64,000 nt of DNA from Epiperipatus broadwayi (lineage: Eukaryota; Onychophora; Udeonychophora; Euonychophora; Peripatidae). Positions 54,801 to 64,000 of this stretch are shown piece by piece. Every line of letters starts with the position of its first letter. Position 1 is the stretch's first letter. The translations under genes and the position numbers were made by a program. The notes below the pieces were generated by a model, which was not told where the DNA came from, made no database searches, and saw only the letters and a list, made by a program, of their open reading frames with translations. The stretch covers positions 436,001 to 500,000 of the forward strand of contig JAQFVV010000031.1 of NCBI GenBank assembly GCA_028023455.1, read 5' to 3'.

Positions 54801-55834
54801 TTCCATTCTTTCTCCATGCTCGTTTCTTCGCGATGAAGATCTAATTTACACAAGGGCCCTTTTCTTGCGGACGATGACAATTTAGGAAGATTTCCAATGA
54901 CTTCTGAAGATGTTAATAGTGGTTCGATCCTGAGATCCATGGAGATGAAAGCTGCCTTTGGCCGGCCAAACCGAAGGAAACACGATGAAGCTGATTACAT
55001 CTTGGGTGACAGTGATAATAGCTTTTTAAATTTTTATTTCTACTTTCAGCACAGATGAATGAATTTAAATTTTTAATTTTTCTAATCTCGAACTAATCTA
55101 TTTCTTTTGGATTTTTCTTTTTATAGTCCTCAGGCACCTTATCTCTGGAATGCACAGATCCATCAAACATATTTCATATCTATATTTCATTGGTTCATTG
55201 AGTTTGTTGCCAAGTAGATTTTGGGTTTATGGCTAAGTAGATTTTGGGTTTTCCACTGAGTTCTGTGTCTGTATCTCTGGGCGAGAAAAGCACATTTTTT
55301 GTTTCTATTCCTCAACTCTTATCTCTTTTGTAATCATCTTTTCAATGGTCATTTTGCCCCAAGGATCTGTTTGTAATTTTTATTTTTAAGATTAAAAACT
55401 CTCTTCATTATTTTTAAAATTAACAGGTTTTTATTATATTTTATTTAAACTATAAAAACTTTGCTTCGATTCTACAATTTTGTTAAAGCTTATATTATTT
55501 TAATATTTAAATCAAACATATTAATAAATTAATAATTCGTTATTTGTGCATTTTGAACATTTGTGCTTTTAATTCAGTATTAAATATTTACAAAACATTA
55601 AGTATTAGAATTTAAATGTAACACACACACACATACACATATATATATGTGTGTGTGAGTGTGTGTGTGTGCACTATTATGTTGTATGCCATGAGATGCA
55701 TATCCATCTCAATATATATATATAAATGCCTGTTAAAATATAATATATATAAGTCCAAAATAATTTTAACAGTAAAATAATAAAACATATCTTAATTAAT
55801 TAGTAGTGCTTTTGATTATATAGCAAACCTTATC
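51879..55834. other. Unrecognised sequence with two GC-richer islands
   Basis: No gene supported. 53836-54260 and 54810-55015 have clearly more G/C than their surroundings (for example gaatgggggagcggtctatc; tttggccggccaaaccgaag) but no long frame and no known motif. They could be exons of a spliced gene, conserved regulatory DNA or old transposon ends. Near 53530-53588 a short segment runs tgttaag to cttaaca. A (CA)n/(TG)n pair near 55620-55668 can form a hairpin. Confidence 0.45.
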
Positions 55835-56335
55835 AACTATATGTGAATCAATATGAAAGTTTAATGTCACATGATTTTCCAATAGCTGTCTATCTTAGTA
55901 TTTGTGGCTTATCAATTTATTATACTATGTTTGAATGTATTTATCAAAATCACTTCCTTAATTTTTTTTTTTTTATGATTTCTTTTTTCCATTAATATTT
56001 TTGTATCATTTACATTAAAAGTAAATTTAAAATTGCTAATATATTGTGATCAAATATTGAGGCAGTACTTAATTCACTACTATAGTTTTCTTTACACCAT
56101 TATGTAATAATGAATGTTTTTGGCCTATTTTCCAGAACCCATCTAAATTCCCCAATATATGATATTTTACAATCACATATAATTTCATAAATTATATGCT
56201 TCTTTGCATTTTAGGTATAACACTCTTAAAATTATTAATTAGTCTATTTACATTTGGAGGTACACAATATGAAATATTGAATTTATTTTTAAATATGTTT
56301 TTTAATTAATTTAGACTAAAAATTGTTAACAAATG
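55835..56335 (-). pseudogene. Penelope-like element fragment (GIY-YIG endonuclease), inverted copy
   Basis: On the minus strand a frame near 56190-56095 reads IIYEIICDCKISYIGEF followed by RWVLENR. This matches the GIY-YIG core (xIY...YIG with a following Arg) of Penelope-like retroelements, where the endonuclease sits at the C-terminus after the RT. The rest is frame-shifted. The fragment is the reverse complement of about 56506-57005 in the neighbouring copy. No RT part is present. Confidence 0.7.
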
Positions 56336-57005
56336 GCATATATAAACATAAAAGTGGTCAAAATTCAAAATATTAAACTTTTTATTAATGAACTTATAAA
56401 AGTAGGATATAATAAAAAACAAATTTTGAAAACATTAATTTGGTTTAATAATAATAAAAATAACAATCTTAATACAAAAATAGATAATAAAAAAGGGATA
56501 TCTGTGCCATTTGTTAATAATGTTCAATCTAAATTAATTAAAAACATATTTAAAGATAAATTCAATATTTCATTTTCTGTACTTCCAAATGTAAATAGAT
56601 TAATTAACAATTCTAAGAGTGTAGGTACCTAAAATGCAAAGAAGTAATATAATTTATCAAATTATATGTTATTGTAAACATATATTAGGAAATCAAGATG
56701 TCTTCTGGAAAAAAGGCTAAAAGAACATCAATTATTACATAATCATATTAATAAACTATAAACAACTGATTAAATACTGCATCAATATTTTTTAATCTTG
56801 AAAAATCTTGCAATTTTAAATTTATTTTTAATGTAAATAATACCAAAATATTAATGGAAGAAAGAAATCATTAAAAAAAAAATTAAGGAAGTGATTTTGA
56901 TAAATACATTCAAAGATAATACAATAAACGCAGCAATTACTGATATACACAGCTCATAGGAAATCACAATATTAAACTTCTATATTGATTGACATACAAT
57001 TGCTT
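56336..57005 (+). pseudogene. Penelope-like element fragment (region before and including GIY-YIG endonuclease)
   Basis: An open frame at 56333-56632 has GYNKKQILKTL and then GISVPFVNNVQSKLIKNIF and KFNISFSVLPNVNRL, typical of the linker between RT and endonuclease in Penelope-like elements. After a frame change NIIYQIICYCKHILG follows (56650-56690), then EKRLKEHQLLHNHI, then HQYFLNLEKSCNFKF, TKILMEERNH and INTFKDNTINAAITDI, in successive shifted frames up to about 56955. The Tyr-Ile-Gly of the active core has decayed to HILG here, while the inverted copy next door keeps YIG. The copy is inactive. Confidence 0.7.
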
Positions 57006-57369
57006 CATAATTGAAAGCGTTACCGATTAATTAAGATACATGTTTTATTTTATTATTAGAATTATTTTGAACTTATATATTATAACAATAAGCCTATTAT
57101 TAAGTCTATATATTAAAATTAAAATTAAAAAATGTTTACGTGTGCTATCTGTTTTGTTTTACATGAAGTCACTTATTTGTTAATTAATTATCTATATTTT
57201 GTTTTTGCATGTGTTAAGTAAATGGTTTATAATTTTTTGAAATGTTTATTTTTCAAAAACATTCCAAATTGTAAATAAATGTTTTTAAAAAAGCTTGTTA
57301 TAATTTAGACTTTAATTAATAAAGGTTGAATGATAAAGGCTATTTATGTGAATTTAGGTAAAATTATTA

Positions 57370-57444
57370 AAATTATTCTACACGAATAAAGCGTGATAAA
57401 CAGAGCTGCTCTGTTTATTACGCTTTATTCGTGTAGAATAATTT
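57370..57444. repeat. Near-perfect 75-bp palindrome
   Basis: The left arm 57370-57406 and right arm 57408-57444 are reverse complements over 37 bases with a single mismatch (cgtgataaac against gtttattacg), with one central base (57407). Weaker pairing extends outward (aggtaa near 57357 and ttacct near 57448). The structure would extrude as a cruciform or form a long hairpin in RNA. It could be a tiny fold-back element. Confidence 0.9.
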
Positions 57445-58758
57445 CCATTACCTGACAGAGTTTTTATATTATTTATTTATTATGTAAGATTATTAAGTAA
57501 AAACCTAACTACCAAAAGCTTATTATATTTATTTTATAAAGATGAAATGATTTATATTTTATTAATCTCCAGAAATTTAAGACACAAACTTTAAATGTCT
57601 CTATGAATATATCAAAATTTATATAAAGGTTTCACTAAATGATCTATTCTAGAATACATATAAGAATGTTATGTGAAATTATGAAGCAAGAAAGGACAGG
57701 AGAAAAGAATAATGTAGAATAAAATTTACTGACTTGCAATATAAATCTACACTGGTAACATCAGAAATATTTCCTGTAGAAATGTACAGTTGTTCTTCAA
57801 ATAAAAGAATGCCTTGATATAAGTCAAGTAGAAAAGATGTCAAATGCCTTTGATTCAATTACTGCCTATAAATCTGATGATTGTGGTTTTACATGAAGCT
57901 AGAAATTAAAGTGTACATTGTAATGGAATTTTATTTATCAACTTTATTTCAAATTAAGACAATGAAGTATATTTTGTGAAACTTTTACTTTAAGAAATTA
58001 CAAAAGAAATTTATTCCACCCTGTGATCATAACTATACTACAATTTCTTGAGAGAAGTTGTTTATGACTTAGAGGAGCCAAATAAAATTATTTTGGAAAA
58101 TTGCATCATTTTACAAGTTTGAGAGATAATTAATCTAGTATGAAGAAATCACTGCCTGAACCAAATTTATCCATTAAGCATGTTAAGCCTTACTGATTAC
58201 AGAATCTAGAATAAAGAAGTTTATATAAAAACTTTTTTTAAAAAAGAAACTTTCTCAGAAATAATAAAATTTCATTTATTCATATTTTTTATCATGCATG
58301 CATATTTTTCTTTATTTTAGAGCTTTCAGAGATAATAGGTTCACTGGCCAGGTGAACAAGTTTAATAATATTAACTTATCTATATATTTATGTGGACATA
58401 CAGTATCATGCATGAATGTATGAACATTTAGATAGCACACATTGTATTATGTTTTAACTGATGAAAATAAATTAAAGGATCTCATCAGTGTATGTAACTT
58501 AAATTGGTGGGATTATATCCTTTTGTCTGTTATACATATTCAAAGAGTTATTTGAATTTCATAACAGCTTTTTTATAAAGCTATTTGTAATACCTTCATG
58601 ATTGAATGTTGTAAGTTGATTTGAGACCTTTAAACTATTAATGCCATTTGCTTATTAATATTATTTATTAGTGATGCAAATAAAATTGGATGATTTTTCA
58701 CTTAATCAGTTTGTATTAATTATTTTATTTAATTACTCATGTCACATCAATTCACAAT
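57445..58758. other. AT-rich non-coding stretch
   Basis: No gene or recognised element. Confidence 0.6.
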
Positions 58759-58831
58759 CACATCATCATCATCATCATTATTAGTAGTATTATTATTATT
58801 ATTGTTATTATTATTATTATTATTATTATTA
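58759..58831. repeat. (ATC)n/(ATT)n microsatellite
   Basis: catcatcatcatcatcatta followed by interrupted ATT units. It lies 160 bases before the larger inverted trinucleotide tract. Confidence 0.95.
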
Positions 58832-58987
58832 AATATAGTTTTACTTCTCAAATATTATGTAACAAAAACACTTATTTATAATTGTTAGTAGAGAAGAAGA
58901 TATAAATTAATATTAAAGTTTACCAGCTCAACGTTTTTGAGGATCCATGCCTCATATTCATAGCCTTCATAAAATGTATAGTAAAAT

Positions 58988-59263
<276 letters not shown>

Positions 59264-59264
59264 G

Positions 59265-61743
59265 AAAAAATGATTTTGGGCAAAATATTTCTAAAGATAA
59301 TGAAGAACTTGGACTTAAAGATCCAATTTCTTATAGAGGTCCTAATAATCCTAATGTATCTTATAAATGGTGGCCTTCTAATTCTGTTTCATCAATATAT
59401 TCTTCTAATACCTCTTCTCCTTTTCAACAATTTTCTAATAGAAAATTATCAGTTAGGCAACTAAGCAAACAGGATAGTTTACCCCATAATTTTAGATTAT
59501 TCTTCTAATTTTGGACAAGATATTTCTAAAGATAATGAAAAACTTAGGTTTAAAGATCCAATTTCTTATAGAGGTCCTAATAATAGTAACTGTTCATTAT
59601 TAATTAAGGATAATGATAAATATTATATATATTTGGTTTCAAATTTTCCAGTAGATGCTAAATCTTCTGATCTACAGAGATTTTTGAAAGACAAACTTCA
59701 GGTTAAAATCATATGTATTAAGATTAATATGTTTAATTCTAATATTAGTAGTTTTTTGTTCTAATTCCCAAACATAAGCATTTGGAGTTTTTTTTTCAAA
59801 TCATTTATGACCTTGCGGTACTGCATTATTTTTTTTAAGGCTCTTTGCCTAGTCCATTAATACTTTCTGATTAATTTCTTTTGCCAATATCGTCCTTTAT
59901 TAACATTTTTTTTCTCTTGATTATTGTTTGTTTTTATGTGTTTTTTTGATATTATGTTTGGAGTTTATTGTTTTTATATAAACATTCGTGGGATGAGAAC
60001 TAAGACTGCAAAAATTAAGCAATTCTTCAGTTCTGAAAATTTTGATATTGTTTTTATTTCAGAAACTTGGCTTACTCAACACTTTTCAGATGATATTTTT
60101 ATGGACAATAGATATAAGTACTTTGAACAGATAGATCTTCTGATGTTGCTTCCAAAGGTGGAGGCACGCTCATTGCTTTTAAATGTAATTTTATACATAA
60201 GTATATTCCTATTTCATCATCATCTTGTGAAGTTACATGGTGTGAAATACGTTTGAAAAATAGCGTCAAGGTTCTTTTGGGTACTATCTACATAAAGCCA
60301 ACATTATCCTTTTTAGAGTTTAATGAATTTCTTTCTATTCTTGAAGATTTTTTAATCAAATACGAATTATATATAGTTATTACTGGTGATTTTAATATTT
60401 CTGATTTATATTCAGGTACTACTATCATAGATTCAGTCTCTTTTTCACCTAAATCATTGAGAATGATTCGTTTTTGAATTTGTTAAATTTAAAACAATTT
60501 AATTCATACACCAATTTTAATGATCACACATTGGATTATATTCTTAGTAATTTTCCTACACTTGAATGTTTAACTACTTCTTCTCTTCCTTTTTCCATTG
60601 ATTTGCATCATCCTCCCTTAGAATTTTATATTAATATTAAATTTAATAGACTTTATCTCTTTAAAATTATGAAAAGAAACTACAAAAAAGGAAATTATTT
60701 GGGTCTTTGTTTACAATTATCTAATTTTAACTGGAAAAATTTGTATTCTTCATCTGATGTAGATTTCTGTATGAAGTTTTTTGAACAATCATTTAGTGAA
60801 CTAATTGACAAATACATTCTTACGAAAAAAATTTTAACTAACCATTTTCCTCTCTGGTTTTCAGTCTCTCTTAAAGAAATTATTAAAAGGAAATCATTTC
60901 ATCATCGTAAATATTGGAAAACTAAGAACTTAAATTATTATAACAATTTTATTAATTATAGAAGATTATTAATTATAGAGATTTTCAAAAATTTATACAA
61001 AACAATGAAAGTCATATTTCTGATAATCCTTTGCAATTTTGGTCTCCAGTTAAGGATTTAGGTATTACAAAAAAAAATTACCGAGTAATAATTCTAATCT
61101 AGCCGCAGATGATTTTTCTCATTATTTCTCGGAACTTTTTAAACAATCTCAGTCTTTTACTAATTTAACTGCAAATAATGATCTAGTTGAAGAAAGGATA
61201 GCATTTGATTCAATTATTGAATCTGATGTTGTTTTTGCTATTAAGCAGCTTAAATTACATTCTAGTGTGGGCCTTGACAATATTCCGGCTTTCATTTATA
61301 AAGGATGTGCTGAATACATAGCTTCTTCTCTTTTGCATATTTTTAATTGCTTTTTAGCAAATGGTACTTTTCCTACATCCCTTAAAATTGCTAAAGTTGT
61401 TCCTATTTTTAAGAAAGGATCTAGAGATTTAGTAAGTGACTATAGGCCTATTTCAATTCTACACACTGTTGCTCGAATATTTGAAAGATGTTTATATAAT
61501 AAAATTATCTTGGATGTCTCTATGGTTTTGGCACCAGAGCAGCATAGATTTTTGCCTAATAGGTCCATTGAAACAAATTTGCTAACTATTTTTGATCACA
61601 TTTCAAACTTAATTGAGAATCAATCTAGGTTAGATGTTGTTTATTTTGATATGTCCAAGGCTTTTGATAGAGTTAATCATAAAATTCTTCTTCAGAAGCT
61701 TTGTATGACAATCAATCACTCTAGCTGGACCACATTGCATTAA
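59265..61743 (+). pseudogene. Jockey/CR1-like LINE: ORF1 tail, endonuclease and first part of reverse transcriptase
   Basis: ORF1 tail: 59507-59765 ends with KDNDKYYIYLVSNFPVDAKS and FLKDKLQVKI before a stop. ORF2 begins at about ATG 59924. The apurinic-type endonuclease shows YINIRGMRTKTAKIKQF and ISETWL (59970-60080), then GTIYIKP (60277) and GDFNIS (60385) in the next frame, then HTLDYILSN and FSIDLHHPPLEF (60520-60630). The RT shows GLDNIPAFIYKGCAEY (61270), PIFKKGSRDLVSDYRPIS (61407-61455) and motif A YFDMSKAFDRVNH (61640-61680). The frame ends at 61743 before the YADD motif, so the copy is 3' truncated, and at least three frameshifts break ORF2. Of the LINEs in the window it is the best preserved. 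Confidence 0.88.
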
Positions 61744-62566
61744 TCTAATATATATAGATTTTCAATTAGTTATGATTTACAGTTGAAGAAAAATACTTTA
61801 CATATAATAAAACAATTATTCCAACAACTGTGATACTGGCTATTCATATATTTCTTTTCTAGCTTTTTTTTTTTTGTTAATCAGACATTCTATTTCAATC
61901 TCTTTTCTTCTTTTATAAGTATGAAATGTTTTTCTTTAGATTTATCTGATCATTCTGAATTTATTTACTTGCCCAATCTATATTAAAAATCTTTCCTTTT
62001 GTCTCTTTAAATCCCATGCAAAAAAATGAAATTTATAAAATATATAATTCATATGAAAGCATCGATTTTATATGATGTTCGAATTTCTTGTCTCAATGGA
62101 AATGGTTTTCCCTAGCAAGCATATTATTTTGAAAAAGAAAGGTAATTTCATTTTCTTTTTATAGCTAGTGTCATTTCCATTTCCTTGTATATGAAGCATT
62201 TCATTTTCTTAACACTTATGACATGTGTCCATTGTTGTCTTTATAAATGTATTGTGGTAGTCCATTCAAAAAATTAAGTTATGCATGACTATTTCATTAT
62301 TACATTTGGTTGCTTGGCACAGTATTTGACCTTTTCTCATTACCATATTTAACTTGTTATCATGTAAGTCATTGTTTCATGTTTATTTATGAAGTACAAA
62401 ACATTTAACATATAATGCTTATTATCATACACCTATGTCTGTTCAGTGTTTAATTTTACTTATTTTAACAATTGGGATTAATTTTGTTTTATACAAATAT
62501 ATATCTGTGAGATCCAGTAATCCTATGACTTGTTATTCAATTACCTCATAGCATTAATATGTTATG

Positions 62567-62621
<55 letters not shown>

Positions 62622-62767
62622 ATTTACTGAAGCTTTCTAAGTAGTATGCTAGCAAATCTATTAATTTAGCCAAATATAAGTCTTGACTAAGCATAATTCA
62701 TTATCTCAGGTGGCTAAAGGTTGGTGTGGGTACGATTCTAAGTTACCTTCACAATATCTATCATAAA
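61744..62767. other. AT-rich non-coding stretch with a (TA)n tract
   Basis: No gene recognised. A pure (TA)n run lies at 62569-62619. Confidence 0.7.
62569..62619. repeat. (TA)n microsatellite
   Basis: About 50 bp of uninterrupted TA, about 150 bp before repeat R3 copy 2. Confidence 0.97.
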
Positions 62768-63345
62768 GAGGGATGGGTTAATAAATATATTTATTTGTCA
62801 ATAAGATAGAGATACATATTTGATGCACACACATACATATGCATTTTTTATAACATTAAGAGACTTTGGAATTTTTATTTTGTTAGTCAAGTAAATCTTG
62901 TTGAATTGATTTTCATTAGTTAGTCAGTTATTATCTATCCATCCATCATATCATAACCGAATATATATGTACCCATGCACATGCTTTCTTTTATATCATA
63001 ACACAGTAGTATGTGTAGATGAGACTTTCACTCAATTGGAATCTAAACAGTAATCCAGTGGTTGCTCCCAAGACTAGATTCAACCTTGAAGAGAGCTGAG
63101 GGCAACATTTTTTCTGGATTTGAATTCCGAAGTACAATACAATCCAAAAGCTGGGTGAGATACAGATGAACTAGCCTAAATTGTGTCTAAATTATATTGG
63201 TAAACCTAGAGCTAGCCCATTGAATGTACATATGATCATTAGTTAGGTACTTCATCATGTCAATCAGAGCATCCTACCCAAAGACCATAGGTCTGACCAT
63301 AGTTAGATGGTTCTTCCTCTTCTGTTGGAAAACCTGGACCATTAC
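62768..63345. repeat. Dispersed repeat R3, copy 2
   Basis: Matches 36635-37215 in the same orientation through the anchors listed there. This copy has a short extra segment near 62995-63025. The 79-codon frame at 63257-63496 begins inside the repeat and shows no known motif. Confidence 0.8.
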
Positions 63346-64000
63346 AATCTGGTGCCCATACTTTAGGGGTACAAAACATAAGTTTCCAAGATTTGGGAAC
63401 TTATTCACCCTTATAAATTTACCTGAGCAACAACTTTCTAATGCATCAAACCAAGAAAGGAAAGTTCATGCGAAATGCTTCTTATTATTCCTGTAATTTG
63501 GTGTGGTAATAATTTATTATTGATGACATTTTTATATTTTTCCTTAATTTCTATCTGTCAATGTCAATCACATCCAGTCTTATGATCTTCATCTATATTC
63601 CACTGTGGAATAGAGATGGGAAGAAAGTAATCAATTATTTTATTTTATTCATTTCTAAATAGCTCGTAAAGTTGAGTGTCTCTTTTTTATGAATATATAT
63701 GCATTCAAAATAGTTTATTGTTAATTTATACAAGTTGTATAAGTATTTTCCAATCTGGGTGGATCTTGGTGTCCATTTTGATTTTATTGATTTCTTTATT
63801 TTAATCATCATCACCAAAAAAGGCTGGCAAACCATTTTATTTTGTTAGTCACATTCTTAAAGTGTGCAAATTTGTCTTTTTATATATGTTAAATAAAATG
63901 GGATTGATTCAAGAAGGAGGAGAAATGCACACTTTATTGATTATAATTTTAATTACGTATTAGTGACTTTATTGTATATGGATGATTATTTAAATGTGTC
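63346..64000. other. AT-rich non-coding stretch to the window end
   Basis: No gene or element recognised. Confidence 0.6.

Overview
The window is strongly AT-rich invertebrate genomic DNA. It has no bacterial operons, no ribosomal RNA and no intact transfer RNA, and most of its length is non-coding. Long (AAT)n, (TA)n and polypurine tracts alternate with eroded transposons of many classes. The mix of families (several LINE types, a Penelope-like element, a Merlin/ISXO2-type DNA transposon, hAT, fold-back elements, a short tRNA-derived retroposon) and an ADAMTS-type secreted metalloprotease point to a metazoan. Some LINE reading frames remind me of arthropod (chelicerate) elements, but I cannot fix the phylum from sequence alone.

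Layout. 1-1.7 kb: minus-strand LINE remnant running off the left edge. 3.4-6.6 kb: first copy of a dispersed repeat whose second copy lies at 48.7-51.6 kb. 6.6-8.9 kb: a broken unknown minus-strand frame, then an L1/Tx1-like LINE remnant containing a small inserted repeat. 9.2-9.55 kb: (AAT)n. 12.7-15.7, 19.1-19.7 and 26.9-28.2 kb: partial copies of one composite repeat that break at a (TA)n tract. 17.8-18.9 kb: decayed coiled-coil, possibly gag-like, coding region on the minus strand. 24.5-25.7 kb: fold-back plus tandem repeat. 25.8 kb: tRNA-derived retroposon with target-site duplication. 32.85-33.72 kb: complete non-autonomous hAT element with an 8-bp target-site duplication. 38.1-43.55 kb: large fold-back element with inverted arms of about 1.5 and 2.5 kb around a dead Merlin/ISXO2-like transposase. 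44.2-46.2 kb: the one clearly intact protein gene, an uninterrupted 656-codon ADAMTS-like metalloprotease on the minus strand. 55.8-57.0 kb: two Penelope-like GIY-YIG fragments head to head. 57.4 kb: near-perfect 75-bp palindrome. 59.0-59.3 kb: (ATT)n turning into (AAT)n. 59.3-61.7 kb: plus-strand Jockey/CR1-like LINE with ORF1 and ORF2 remnants. 62.8-63.3 kb: second copy of a repeat also present at 36.6-37.2 kb.

There is no sign of genes working together as a pathway. Apart from the metalloprotease, every recognisable coding stretch belongs to a mobile element and carries stops, frameshifts or truncations. The most interesting structures are the Merlin fold-back element with sub-repeated arms and the apparently intact, intron-free metalloprotease gene 0.66 kb beyond its right end. 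Repeat boundaries were judged by eye and may be off by tens of bases.
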